In this document: in pieces, positions 1 to 14,300 of the stretch
How positions within the stretch are numbered: position 1 is the first letter of the stretch
Layout of the letters: each line of letters begins with the position of its first letter
Source of the DNA: Mytilus edulis
Taxonomy: Eukaryota > Mollusca > Bivalvia > Mytilida > Mytilidae
Assembly (NCBI RefSeq): GCF_963676685.1
Contig: NC_092350.1
Span: forward strand, 40,643,373 to 40,707,372
Direction: 5' to 3'
DNA: 64,000 nucleotides
Position numbers and translations under genes: made by a program
The notes under the pieces: model-generated
Databases searched by the model: none
What the model was told of the DNA's origin: nothing
What the model saw: the letters and a program-made list of their open reading frames with translations, nothing else

Positions 1-917
1 TTTGTTAAACAGGCTCCTGGTCTGTCATTCTTTAACACCTATGTATGTTTTCTAATGCAATACATAGCTTGAAACTTTAAAAAAACGTTAGTGGATTTAA
101 GAAGTTTCAGAATATGTTCTTGTAGATGTATTTTTGTATTTAAAGGGTCAACCGTTTGACTATCAAATAACATAGAAGTCCGAGTGAAAAAAAGTACATT
201 TTTATAACTGCGATTCCGTTTTCCGCCGTTCGTACGATGTTTCAACAAAATATGGATTCATTTCAGTTGTTGATTTAGTATTGAAAATTTAACTGAATTA
301 TCTCCTATTAAATACGGTTTTATATGTTTAATTTGTGTTTCTTTAAGAGGTCAGGTGCTCTTGTTCATTCATAAAATTATCGTTCATTCATACATTTATC
401 GTAAAATCAAAATCACTACACAGGTTAATGTGTAGTGTCAAATGATTACCTGTAATCTAAAAATAGACAAACTTTGTTTGCGCAAATAATTTAGCGGAAC
501 GAAACCCTTGTTGAAAACAAATAACAATAAGTTCGTTTTCCTTTTCTGTCAAACTCCGTAATATTTATCGATCACCTTACTAATGAAATGGACCCGTCCA
601 AACGTAGTAGATGCCAAGTCGGTCCAGATGAAGAGATATTTCAATTTGGAATTTTCTAGTTACATAGATTGAAAAAAAGTACGTCTTTCTAAATATCATG
701 ATCAAAACTGGGAATGCATAACAAATGTCAGATGAAACCATTATCCTCGTCTTTTCAGTGAACAAGTCTACTACGTTTGTTGACACTCGACGGTCCACCG
801 TGTTAGCAATTTTATTTCACATGTTTTCGAAATATTGAAGATCATTTTTCGCAATGTTTCCTGAAAATTGATAAATGTCAAAGCAACGTAGAGCTGTTTG
901 TTCTTGTTCGTATAATA

Positions 918-1125
918 AAATTGAGAATGGAAATGGGGAATGTGTCAAAGAGACAACAACCCGACCATAGAAAAACATACAACAGCAGAAGGTCACCAAC
1001 AGGTCTTCAATGCAGCGAAAAATTCCCGCACCCGGAGGCGTCCTTCAACTGGCCCTAAACAATACATCAGTGATAACGATTTAATGTCATGTTTGTCTGT
1101 GATGACCCCCCCCCCCCCCCCTTTT
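918..1125 (-). repeat. Interspersed repeat, 'CCATTTCCATTCTCAATTTT' family, minus orientation
   Basis: Starts with the complement of the ACATTCCCCATTTCCATTCTC end, followed by a block about 'agacaacaacccgacc' and 'cccgcaccc'. The same family is seen in plus orientation at 33700-33850 and 33958-34087. Confidence 0.7.
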
Positions 1126-1155
1126 CCGGAATTGCATGAGAATTATAGTTATTTC

Positions 1156-1243
1156 GTACCCACATGCACTTGTTTCTATCCATAGGAAGGTCGGCTATCT
1201 ATATAAAACTATTTTGGATAGAAACAAGTGCCTGTGCTCGTAC
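1156..1243. repeat. Foldback inverted repeat
   Basis: GCACTTGTTTCTATCCA (1166-1182) pairs perfectly with TGGATAGAAACAAGTGC (1215-1231). Imperfect pairing continues outward to GTAC on both sides. Confidence 0.8.
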
Positions 1244-4200
1244 CGCATCAGAAGGACATACATGTATATCAACTGAGCAATAATGTTTGGAACTTAGTTT
1301 TAAAAATGATGACAAAGTACCATTATGAAAATATTTTTATTAAGCTGAAATATATATTTATTCTTTACATGTTTATGTCTTGTAAGATATTTTATTTCTT
1401 TCCCGTTTTTTAACATTTGCGTCTGGAAAGTTGAAATGTTTTAACTTAATCATTTGTGTTAATGGTTGAATATAAATTGATAATGAAAATTGTTAAAATT
1501 AAATCAATCAAGGAAATTATTGCCCAGTTACAAACACTACCAGGGGATAATCCATGATGATTTCTTTTTGAGTTATATGTTTCAGCACATGTATATTTGA
1601 CCCCAACTTTAGCCTGGTAAACGTGTTGTCTCCTTGTGAAATATAAAACATATTAAAAATGACTTTCTGCTAAAGTCTTTTATTTATATAAAGTTAAAAC
1701 CTTCTTACTTCTAACTAGACAACACTCATGTCAGGTTTAATTATTATATATATGTGAATGAAAAATAAAAGTCCCCAAACATTAACATGACAGCAATTGC
1801 TTTTACAGCCTTTAAGGCTTTGATTTATAATTGTAATAACCATATATAAAAAGAAGTGTTAGCATAACTGTTGATGGGATCTTCTGTTAAGTATGATCAA
1901 AATAGTTCAATGTCGAGAAAATTATGTATGAATTGTCATTTGTCCTATTATTTTTATAATTATAGACAAAGGGAGATAAATCAATTCAAAATATTGCCTT
2001 GAGAACTAAAATTTATAAGTAATACAAGATCTATGAAAACCAATTATTGAGAGGTTTAATCTCAGTTATTCAAAAATAAGTTATAAAGCAGTTCCCTTTG
2101 AGTATTGTGTATACAAGGATATTGTGTCTGCTTAGAAAAAAAGGGGGACACATTTCCACATTGCTTACTAAAAAAGAAAGTTCTTGAGAAAAAACTATTC
2201 ATCATGAAAAAGTTGAAATATAAGAAAACGACATCATTTAGCTGGTGAGCAATTTAAGCTAATATGAGCCCCTAGTTTAAAATATTTTAAGGCAATAGAA
2301 GAAACTAAATATTATCAGTATCTATTTATTCTTAAACAAGAGAAATTAAGTGATAAAAAAAGTTTCAAATTTAAACAATGGTTTTTTTTTTTTAAATTAT
2401 GTTTAATATTGGACAATATATTATCTCGCAATGAGACAATGAAATAAGTACATCAATTTAAGTTGATATGTACTTAAATAAAAATTCAGAAAGTTCAATG
2501 TTTATAGTTCACAGGATACAAAGAGGGAAATGTTTAATTAATTCATATCTGGTTACAAGATTGAATTAATAGATAATATTTATAAATAAACATTTATATG
2601 TTTATATGGGTGATTGACCCATACATGTACTTGTAAATAGCTGCTGGTATATAATCAGGTTAACTTTTACAAAGGGCTGCAAGCTTTTGAAAACCATCTT
2701 GAAAAAGATAAATTTGCCAATCAGTTGCTTTTTGGAAATAACGGAGTTGGTCAGTGGCTGATCAAGATCTTTTCATAAGGGACTGACTGCCTGCCTAAGA
2801 GAGGTTCTTCTATAGTCATGCTTCAGTGATTCCCAAAGTAATCGACTAAATTTTCTCCACAAAAAAAAGGGGGGGGGGGGGGGGGGGGAACCCCTGAAAA
2901 ATCTTCTGCTAGTGCTGTGAGGGATTTATTGTCATCTAATTTTAAGTTCATTATTTCTAGATGAAAAACAATTCAAGCTGATGAATAAACATGTGAGAAA
3001 GAAAATAAGATTGACTCTTTTACTCTTTTAGAACTTTGCATATGAAAAATGATAATATTTAAACCATAATGAAAGCCAAAAGTTAGAGATTTTGTGACTT
3101 TTTGACAAAATCTGGTTTTAAAATGAATAGTTAATACCTGTAAGGGTCAGCTGAAGGGAGTAAGGTTTTCATATTTTCTGAACAAGTTAAAAATTTATCA
3201 ATTGAAAATTCAGAATTGTAAAGGGTATGTTATAAATTGTGAGTGACAAAGCACTTGGACAGTCCTGGGCTGATGATACCATAAGGACTAACTGTTCACA
3301 AGCAGAGGTATTCTTCAAATACTAGAAAATTGAAATTACACTTTAGATTTGAGGACTTTTCTGATTCCTGAAGTAACACACGCACATTGAATTCTGCGAC
3401 TACAAATACTTGAGCTAAATGACAGTAGGGGGACCTAAACAGAATATATAGCCAAACCATGCAAGAATCATCCATAAAAGTTAATACACCTGCTTTACCA
3501 TCAATTCATAAATATAGGAATACCTGTTGTTAAGGTATTCTTGTTTTGATTTTTTTTTTGCTGAAATTTAAAAAAATAATTGTATTAATTTGAAGAAACA
3601 TGAATATTACACCCCTTCTTTATCCTTTACATGTGTTAAACAGCGATATTAAACAGGAAACGAGTGGGAGGGAGAAATTGTTTTACACACAGTTATTTGT
3701 TCTATATGTAAGTTATAATGAGTTAATGAAGCATAGCAAAGTTTGTGGGGGTTTGATCAAATTCCAATCAAGTGGAACATTGTCAGATTTGTTAGTAATT
3801 ATATATATAAAGTTATAGGAATATTGTTATTTCCCAAACAAATTTTGGAGACTTGATTTGGATTTTATGGCTGTCATGATGTATGTATACTTTATAATGT
3901 TTCCTTGTTTACTTTGATTGATTTAATTGTTATCTTGTGCTCCTTGAAATGTTAAATTTAGCAAATACTTGACCAAATATATTTTCAGACATAATGCATT
4001 TAATTGTCTCTTTAGTCTTGAAGTCATTTTTGCTGTTGCACAAAATTTATTAGAAAAAAAATTGTGTTGGATAAGATTAAATTTTTGCATTGTTTTCATC
4101 CTTTGTTCTTGCTGTGACTGAATTATCACATGTTGATGCTAAAACCTCCCAGCTGATAAAGTATTGTACATGTATGATAAACAAGTTATTCTTGATGTCT

Positions 4201-5231
4201 GTTGGTGGCATTTTTTTAATGTGTATGTGACGTTCATTTATAGTTCACAATTGTCATTTCTTATGTCGGATAATTATTTTCGTAACAATCTTTGCAAAGA
4301 AATGTTTCTTATGAACTTGGATTTCCAATGCAATGATTGTTAAGAAATTTAAAAAACTTAAAAATTATGCAATAAATATTTTTGTTAAAAAAAAATAAAC
4401 ATATCATCTGTGATGATTTACAATTATTTTGATATGTGGTTTTACATTGACAAGTCCTTTACTACAATAACACTTGTGATAGGCCAGCATAAAACATGCT
4501 AACATGCATAACCTGTTTATAACATTTCACATCTGGTATGGGTCTTTTGTTATATGTTTACTACATATGATACTGAAGGTCATTCCCTAAATTGTGTATA
4601 AAGATGTTATACAAATATTAATTCGGAGATGCATATAGCCTCAGGTGGAAACTTTTTGATTTTAACGAATTTAATGTCTGCCATATATCTCTGCACAATA
4701 CATATTAAAAGTTCAAAGTTGACATCAATAACTTCAAGTCCTTATTAAACATGTACACTTTTTATACATTTTGCAGGAAAAAATAAAATGAAAAATATAA
4801 CATTGATTACATCTACATTTTTATATTGTCTACTATTGTATTGTTAAAATATGTTTACTGATCAAATGGATTTAAAATGTTATACTGCATTAATAATTTT
4901 CAGAAAAGATAAAAATCAAATATTTAAATTGTTATCTTTTAAAAAAGAATTCATGATTATTTGATTTGCTGAAAAAGCAATTAAATATACTAGTTATCAA
5001 AATTGGAATGTTTTTGGAAAAATCTTATGCAAGAAGTATTTATTTTATACATGTGTATTATCTAAATACTTTAAATAAAGATTTTATGAGAGTTTTATTG
5101 TCAAGGAAAAATGCCATAATTTTGGTAGTCTATTGAATAAAACATTAACTTTGATTGTAAATTTAAAATTGTATAAATCATTTCCTTAATTCACAGTAAT
5201 TAATATCACAATTTGTTTTATTTTGTTACAG

Positions 5232-5348
5232 CAAGCAATATTAGTAACTAATGAAGAAAGTGAACCATTGTCATCTTGGTTTGTGAGTTACTTCCCTTAC
5301 ATAGCTGCAGCTTGTTGTGTATGCATCATACTGATGACAACAGTGCTG
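5232..5348 (+). CDS. PTP visible exon 1: juxtamembrane and transmembrane segment
   Basis: This exon has 39 codons, acceptor TTACAG and donor CTG|GTAAGT, and ends in phase 0. The reading [17 protein letters not shown] then IILMTTVL gives a hydrophobic helix that continues into the next exon. The 3' 75 bases plus the donor are repeated ten times into the intron at a 92-bp period; see the repeat entry. Confidence 0.88.
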
Positions 5349-8300
5349 GTAAGTCAATATAAAAATCTTGGTTTGTGAGTTACTTCCCTTATATAGCTGC
5401 AGCTTGTTGTGTATGCATCATACTGATGACAACAGTGCTGGTAAGTCAATATAAAAATCTTGGTTTGTGAGTTACTTCCCTTATATAGCTGCAGCTTGTT
5501 GTGTATGCATCATACTGATGACAACAGTGCTGGTAAGTCATTATCAAAATCTTGGTTTGTGAGTTACTTCCCTTATATAGCTGCAGCTTGTTGTGTATGC
5601 ATCATACTGATGACAACAGTGCTGGTAAGTCAATATAAAAATCTTGGTTTGTGAGTTACTTCCCTTATATAGCTGCAGCTTGTTGTGTATGCATCATACT
5701 TATGACAACAGTGCTGGTAAGTCAATATAAAAATCTTGGTTTGTGAGTTACTTCCCTTATATAGCTGCAGCTTGTTGTGTATGCATCATACTTATGACAA
5801 CAGTGCTGGTAAGTCAATATAAAAATCTTGGTTTGTGAGTTACTTCCCTTATATAGCTGCAGCTTGTTGTGTATGCATCATACTTATGACAATAGTGCTG
5901 TAAAGTCAATATAAAAATCTTGTTTTGTGAGTTACTTCCCTTACATAGCTGCAGCTTGTTGTGTATTCATCATACTAACGACAACAGTGCTGGTAAGTCA
6001 TTATAGAATCTTGGTTTGTGAGTTACTTCCCTTACATAGCTGCAGCTTGTTGTGTATGCATCATACTTATGACAACAGTGCTGGTAAGTCAATATAAAAA
6101 TCTTGGTTTGTGAGTTACTTCCCTTACAATATTGCAGTTTGTTGTGTATGCATCATATGGATGACAACAGTGCTGGGAAGTCATTATAAAAATTAAGGAG
6201 TATGAATGTCAATGAGACAACTATCTATCATTAAAGTAAAAATGAAGTGAATTTAAGTGATTAGAGGCAGCCTTTAACAATAAGAAAAGCCCATTCTGTA
6301 TACTGTAAATTCAGAAATTATTGCAATGTTTTTATTATTGCAAAAAAAGCAACAAAGTTACAATTCAAATTGCAATAACTTAAAATGGCATTTTGAAATT
6401 TTTTATTTGAATAACACAGAATTTTTCTCAATATCGCAAAATTTAAAATCCCACTTTTGTATAAAATGACAAAATGCAATAATGAATGCACGCAATAATT
6501 TCTGAATTAACAGTAGTTGATTTTAAAAGGCCCAGACATGAATTTACAGTAAAATTACTATGAGACTGTATTATCAGTAGAAGAAAACAAAAATCTATAC
6601 GAGGTTAGATTGAGGCACAAAATTAGATTTATTCAATGTTTATTTTGAATTTATTCATTTAGGTTAGCGTGAATAAGGAACCTTTTTATAAAAGAGTTCT
6701 GTCAAAGGTTTTTGGGTATTTTTCACTGCATTACAATTACCTATTTATCAAAAAGAGTGGATTCTGTGCAATTTATGGTTCCCCCTAATAAAAGTCTTGG
6801 AAAGCATATAGTCACTATCTGTTCAGCTGTGCAGCCAATTTTCTGTATTCAATGTGTAAATTCAAAACATTTCCATTTGCATTATACTATCAAAATTACA
6901 AACAAGCTTGACATATTTCTGTATTAACAATTGATTAGCAATATTATTATGGTTCTCCATACCTGGCAGATTAGTAAGGGTCTGTGGAACAATGTCCAAT
7001 TTGTTCATGGAGGAGGCTCTATAAAGGTTTAAATGTCCCACTCCAGTTATAGGGGCTTTATGTTTTTGGGTCTGTGCATCCATTTGTTCATCCTTCTGTC
7101 CCACTTCAGGTTAAAGTTTTTCATCAAGGTAGTTTTTGATGAAGTTGACAGTCCAATCAACTCGAAACCATGTACATATGTTTCCTATGATATGATCTTT
7201 CTAATTATAACGCCAAATTACAGTTTGACTCCCAATTTCATTTTAAAATGAATATAGAAAATGATAAGTGTGTTTGGGATATCTGTGTACTATGGACACA
7301 TTCTTGTTTTCTGTAAATTGATACTCTGGAAAATTGTGGTAACAACTTTGTCATTTAGATACCTGACTTTTTATTATCTTTGGACTATATAATAATAATA
7401 GTCCTTTCTGAATTTTGAGTCATTATTTTAGGATGACCACTTGATTATCCCTTAAAAGTTTGCAACATATATATACAGGTGAAAAATTTGCATTAAAAGA
7501 ACATGGTTTTCTTTGTCCTTCCAAGCATACGTACTACTATAAAAAAAAAATATAATGCAAGACAGACCATATATGTATGGCATTTATTTGAAAATACTTG
7601 AAATAAATGTGCAACTTGTTGAGCATCTGTTGACTTCTCTACTTTTCCACTAGTTTTGTCTGTTTTTGTGGTTCAGCTATAATAACCATGCTTTGTGTTT
7701 AATCTTGAGATATTTCACAAAAATCCTTCGACATCGATATCAAATTTTGAATTTTACTACAATGTAATGTTACAAAATTGTTTATAGGTATACTGCTGCT
7801 GCTGTAAAAAGAAGAAAGAACCTGAAAATGACAAAGGATCACAGAAACTGCAACAGATTTATTTTCCTTCAGTCAAACCTGACATGAAAGATCCCAAAAT
7901 GATACAACCTGGAGGCAGTCCCCTCTACACACCACCAGGGTCAATTACTCCAGTACAGACCCCAACTGGTCGAATCAAGGCTAAAGGACTCTTAGAAAGG
8001 TGGGTTTTAGTTGCTTAATGTAGACATCACAAAAATGTTGCCTTTACTAGAAGTCCAATTTTAAATTGGGACTGTTAAGTGTTAGAAAGGTATATTTTAA
8101 TCCTATTTAAAGATCACCAAAGGATATATGTTACAAATTTTGTAACTTTACTTTAATCTGCTAGTGAAGGCTCAGGTAAAATAGGAGTCTTAACAAATTT
8201 CTAGGTTTTTGTTGTTAATTTTTCCATACATTTATATAAAAATTAATATATCTTTGATATGACATTACAGAAAATGTTTAAAGAGAATCTAAGTAGATTA

Positions 8301-11300
8301 TCTAATGGCCATCATTATTCGTTTTGAACAACACTTATTGTATAAAATATGTAAAATATTTATTTCTTAATTTTTATGTTTAGGCGAGGATCCAATGCTT
8401 CCTTAACCATTGACTTGAATGCTTCACCTGAAAGTGGTCGTTGGGATGGAACTCCACCCAAAGAAAGGTAGATAAATTGGGTTTACAGGATACATTTTTA
8501 CATCGATAGTCTACCGTAAATTTACAGCTGCAAAATATCAATAGATAAAATGAAATATATGAAGACATTGAGCAAAATCACAAGAAGTTTATTTTGGAAA
8601 AAAATATTAATAAATCAATGTAAATAGGAAGATGTGGTATGAGTGTCAATGAAACAACTCTCCATCCATGAAGTCACAAGTCAAAGCTTTTTCCCATGCA
8701 GCCTTGGCTCACATGGAACAGCAAGCTATAAAGGGCCCCAAAATGACTAGAGTAACACAATTCAAACAGGAAAACCAACAGTCTAATCTATTTAAAAAAC
8801 AAGAAACAAGCAAAACCTATGAATCACATCAACAAACGACAACCACTGAACAACAGTTAACTGACTTAGGATATATGCTTCCAAATGCAGCCGGTTTCAA
8901 TGCATGCTGTTCTGGAAATGTTATTTCTGAATTTATAGTATTCACTTATTTTAGGATAGTCAGTGTGAAAAGATAGACTGTAAGAAAAGAAGTCATCTTT
9001 ATGCTAGACTTAAATCATTTGTACGTTACATACTAAACTACTTTTGTTACAGTTATATTTTATTTCAGTACTGGAGTAGAGTATTTAATGACTGCTGGTC
9101 ATAGACTTAGCAGACAAGATTTGAAAAATGCTGTCCGAAATAACAGAGCTTTGCATCAAGAATTCTGGGTAATTTTTTCTGCACATTCATCTATCTGGTC
9201 TTGTATTTAAATAGTTTTCAAAAAGAGAACACAAAACTGAAACAAACAGTCAGAGAAATTTGAGTATAGCATTTACAAATTACAGTACAAAACTGATAAT
9301 TCTTAAAAGTTTTCTTATGAATGTATAACAACATTAACAAAAATCGACAGAACAGAATTTATCCTACTACACAAACCTTTAATATTTGTCTTGCCCCATT
9401 GGGAAAGGCTAAACCTGACTTGATTATATACAGCTATTTTGTTAGTCTGTAAAAAAATATTTTAAAATTCTTTTTTTTTTATAGGAAATCTTCACAAACC
9501 ACCCAGAGAAGGTCTCTGTTGCTGGTTCTGGTATGAAAAACAGATACAGAAGTATTATACCAAGTAAGAACTGCTTCCTGTCATCTAAGCAATGTAGTGC
9601 TATATTATAATATAAATTGTATAAAAAAAAGATAACCAACTGAATCACAAAATTATGTCAAATATGTATGAAATTTGGTGAATATTATATTATCATAGAT
9701 ACTAATAAGTGATTGATTCATATTTGGAAGATTATTTATGACCATTTGTACAACATTTGTGTCACATGATTTTGTATAATCCATTTAATTAGTTCTAATA
9801 TCAGAAGTTCATTAATGATTACTTAAGAACTCTTTATAAAGTAGGATCTTTTGTGATTACCTTTATCACCTTATTACCAGCCGTTAAGTACACAGTACGT
9901 TCAACATTCACTGTTGAGGCATTTATGACTGTCACAAATTGTGTTTTGTAGAAGAGCACATTTTTGGGGAAAGACGGCTTCAAGCCGTCAATCCCCTATG
10001 GGGTTGACCAGAGTGACACTCCCTCACATCATTCATTTTGTTTTTATATATGTTATAATGTGGAAAACCCCCCAACAAACCTTACTTAGATTGAAGAGAA
10101 GGAGACCCAGAAATAAATAGTTTGACTTTAAACACTTTTTTACACATTTCCCTTCTGTTTCTCACGAAACTATCGTATCTTGAACTCTCCTTTACACTAT
10201 TTACGTTTATTTTACAATCCGGAAAAATTAGTATGACGAGATATTCTAAATATATCCAACCTACATTGTATTTTATAGTGACGTCATTCTTGGAAGAAGC
10301 AGGGATATCCTTCACAAGTTCACTGGTTATTTAAATCAATCTTAGAGATCGTGCACTAATAACAAATTGGTATTTGTTAAATCTAAACATAATATTGTTT
10401 ACTGTAGATGATTTAAACATCAACATGCAATACTTTAATTTGTAGGTCAATAACTTTCAAAATAAACAAAGATCGTGGGGTTACATGAGACAGGGGAAAG
10501 AAACGATTTTATTACTTTTTTCGGGTCTCACTAATTAGAGACAAAAAGCGTCAAGAAGCGACAAGAAGCGTCAAAAAGACTATTTAGCGACAAGAAAAAA
10601 AAATTCTTATTGTCGCTTCTTGTCGCTAAAATTCTTCTTGTCGCTAATTAGTGAGACCACTTTTTTCTGTAAAAATTCTGAGAATCTTCCTCCAATTCAG
10701 GAGCACCTCAATTGATGAGTTATCCACTAAAATAAAAGTTAATGTTTTTAAACACTTCAAATGTGACATTTCATTGGATAAGTAGTCTTCTATTAAAACT
10801 AAATGTTTGTGTACCTACATAATCATTGTAATGGTAAAAAAATAAATAATAAAAATTTGCATTTTGTAGTTTTAACATATTTATTATTTACAAATATTTC
10901 AAAATTAAGATTTGGAAACAAGCTTCACACAGTTTACATCACTCTTAATGTTTTTTTTTTTATAAGTACCTGTTTCCCTGTGATGAGAGTTGTAACTCGG
11001 AATTTTAACAATGGAAATTTAAAACTGAATAGATTTTTCAGTCCACACTTTTTAAAGAAAAAACTTAAAAATCCAAGAGTACTGTCACAAAAAATGGAAA
11101 ATGGCCCTAGCCTGCAGTTCAGTGATACACAATCAAGATTTCAAAAAATATTGTAGTTGTTGTGAAATGACAGAATTCAGTTGAGTTTTAGATAATTAGC
11201 TATCAACGTTAATCAAATGTTTAGATTTAGAAGATGCAAATTGGTCCAAATTGAATCCTAAACTACAATGTAAGGAAATGAAATTACATAAACAACAATT

Positions 11301-14300
11301 GATTTCAATATTGTCAACCTTTCTACATGTTCTAGCTGTTCTCTTTTTCATTCTTCATATGAAAACTATCAAAAGATACCCCCCCCCCCCTTTTCCAAAA
11401 ACATAATTAAATAGAAACAAGGGCCGTCTTTCCCCTCAGAGCTATTCAGCTCTTTGATTAACACTTTTGTATTAGATTATAACATGTGTTTTGTAGATGA
11501 TATTTGTGTTTTATGACCATGTCCTCTGTTTTGTAGATGAACACAGTAGAGTTATATTACCTGACAGTGAATGGGATCCACTCTCATCATATATCAATGC
11601 AAATTATATTAGGGTAAGATGACATACTTTGTACTGCTTAATCCCTCTTCTCTACATTATCTTAATCTATAGAAAATGAGGTAGGTTGTCATTGTATATT
11701 AGAACTACCTTTATCAGAAAAGAGAAGTTGCATTTCAATGCATGCTGACCATTATTAATTAACTCCACACAGAAAACAAGTGATAGGATGTTTTAATGCA
11801 TGACTTAAAATTCCTACTGATTTGATAAATTCACAGGAATAGAAGCACGGTCAAGTACTAGTGACTTTGATTTAATTAGCAATTGTCAGTGTCAAGTTTT
11901 CTGCTGAAGTTAGGTTGATGGGAACTACTTGTGATAGATCAATAATATTGTGTAATTGAATTAATTAGCAATTTTCTATGTTCAGTTTTCTGCTGAACTA
12001 AGATTGATAGAAACTGCTTACAATAGACAAAGATATATTCTATAAAGTAACATTACTGTACATCTCAGTTTGTGGACCATTTTGAGGCCCTGCCCACTAC
12101 AACATGGTCAAACGACCATCAGATTGTCTTTTTCTGACGTTTGTGCCAACATTCTTCTGTGTCAACAGCTTATTCCTTTTTTCAGGGATATGAATGTGAA
12201 CCACACACCTACATTGCTACGCAAGGCCCAATGTTATGTTATTTTTTCTCTCTTTTAGGGAAATGAATGTGAACCACACACCTACATTGCTACACAAGGC
12301 CCAATGTTATGTTATTTTTTTTTCTCTTTTAGGGATATGAATGTGAACCACACACCTACATTGCTACACAAGGCCCAATGTTATGTTATTTTTTCTGTCT
12401 TTTAGGGATATGAATGTGAAGCACACACCTACATTGCTACACAAGGCCCAATTTTATGTTATTTTTTCTCTCTTTTAGGGATATGAATGTGAACCACACA
12501 CCTACATTGCTACACAAGGCCCAATGTTATGTTATTTTTTCTCTCTTTTAGGGATATGAATGTGAACCACACACCTACATTGCTACACAAGGCCCAATGT
12601 TATGTTATTTTTTCTGTCTTTTAGGGATATGAATGTGAACCACACACCTACATTGCTACACAAGGCCCAATGTTATGTTATTTTTTCTCTCTTTTAGGGA
12701 TATGAATGTGAACCACACACCTACATTGCTACACAAGGCCCAATGTCACATACCATTGTAGATTTCTGGAGGATGATTTGGTATGAAAAGTCACCAATCA
12801 TAGTCATGATTACAAAACTTAAAGAAAATAATAATGTAAGTACAAATAAATAACTATGATAAAAACATTATAAAGATGTATTCAGGTTTTGTACAGTTGA
12901 AACATTTCAGGAGCAGCCATCATAAGTTAGGCAGATTGATTGTTTAAAAATGCAATTCCTGAAGTTGTTTGCCCAAGTGTGAATATGTTTTTAGAGCCTT
13001 GATATTTTCCTGCAATTGCCTGGGATTATGACCAAGTCTACTTTGCTTTGATAGTGAGCTAGGATACCAGTAAATTTCTTGCTTTGATAGTGAGCTAGGA
13101 TACCAGTACATTTCTTGCTTTGGTAGTGAGCTAGGATACCAGTAAATTTCTGGCTTGTACTTAATTTACTGTTGATTTTTATACGACCGCAAATTTTGAA
13201 AAAATTTTCGTCGTATATTGCTATCACGTTGGCGTCGGCGTCGTCGTCGGCGTCGGCGTCGTCGTCGGCGTCGTCGTCGTCGTCGTCGTCCGGCGTCCGA
13301 ATACTTTTAGTTTTCGCACTCTAACTTTAGTAAAAGTGAATAGAAATCTATGAAATTTTAACACAAGGTTTATGACCATAAAAGGAAGGTTGGTATTGAT
13401 TTTGGGAGTTTTGGTCCCAACATTTTAGGAATAAGGGGCCAAAAAGGGCCCAAATAAGCATTTTCTTGGTTTTCGCACCATAACTTTAGTTTAAGTTAAT
13501 AGAAATCTATGAAATTTTGACACAAGGTTTATGACCACAAAAGAAAGATTGGGATTGATTTTGGGAGTTTTGGTTTCAATAGTTTAGGAATAAGGGGCCA
13601 ATAAAGGGCCCAAATAAGCATTTTTCTTGGTTTTTGCACAATAACCTTAGGTTAAGTAAATAGAAATCTATGAAATTTAAACACAATGTTTATGACCACA
13701 AAAGGAAGGTTGGTATTGATTTTGGGAGTTTAAGACCCAACAGTTTAGGAATTAGGGGCCAAAAAGGGACCCAAATAAGCATTTTTCTTGGTTTTCGCAC
13801 TATAATGTTAGTATAAGTAAATACAAATCTATGAAATTTAAACACAAGGCTTATGACCATAAAAGGAAGGTTGGTATTGATTTTGAGAGTTTTGGTCCCA
13901 ACAGTTTAGGAAAAAGGGGCCCAAAGGGTCCAAAATTAAACTTTGTTTGATTTCATCAAAATTGAATAATTGGGGTTCTTTGATATGCCGAATCTAACTG
14001 TATATGTAGATTCTCAACTTTTGGTCCCGTTTTCAAATTGGTCTACATTAAGGTCCAAAGGGTCCAAAATTAAACTTAGTTTGATTTTGACAAAAAATGA
14101 ATCGGTTGGGTTCTTTGATATGTTGAATCTAAAAATGTACTTAGATTCTTGATTATTGAAGTTTTTTGGTCCAGTTTTCAAATTGGTCTACATTAAGGTC
14201 CAAAGGGTCCAAAATTAAACTTTGTTTGATTTCATCAAAAATTGAATCCTTGGGGTTCTTTGATATGCCAAATCTAACTGTGTATGTAGATTCTTCATTT

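Larger units (their letters stand above)
1..5231. other. No exon recognised; repeats and AT-rich DNA upstream of first visible PTP exon
   Basis: Presumably intron or 5' flank of the phosphatase gene. It holds an interspersed repeat (about 918-1125), a foldback (1156-1243), a C-run (1106-1120), a G-run (about 2870-2888) and otherwise AT-rich sequence. No open frame in it resembles a phosphatase ectodomain or any protein I recognise. Confidence 0.5.

Noticed and set aside
5460..5654. 64-codon frame resembling the PTP membrane segment
   Set aside because: It is a read-through of the 92-bp array, duplicating the exon edge. It has no acceptor of its own.
8668..8976. 102-codon open frame
   Set aside because: Fully inside a common interspersed repeat ('gccttggctcac...aagggcccc'), so repeat translation rather than a gene.
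10803..11156. 117-codon open frame on the plus strand
   Set aside because: Intronic, inside a putative mobile segment, AT-driven composition, no recognisable domain.
11488..11540. Possible duplicated acceptor before PTP exon 6 (TTTTGTAGATGA twice, 40 bp apart)
   Set aside because: Only about 14 bases match and the flanks differ, so chance is likely; not counted among the exon-edge arrays.
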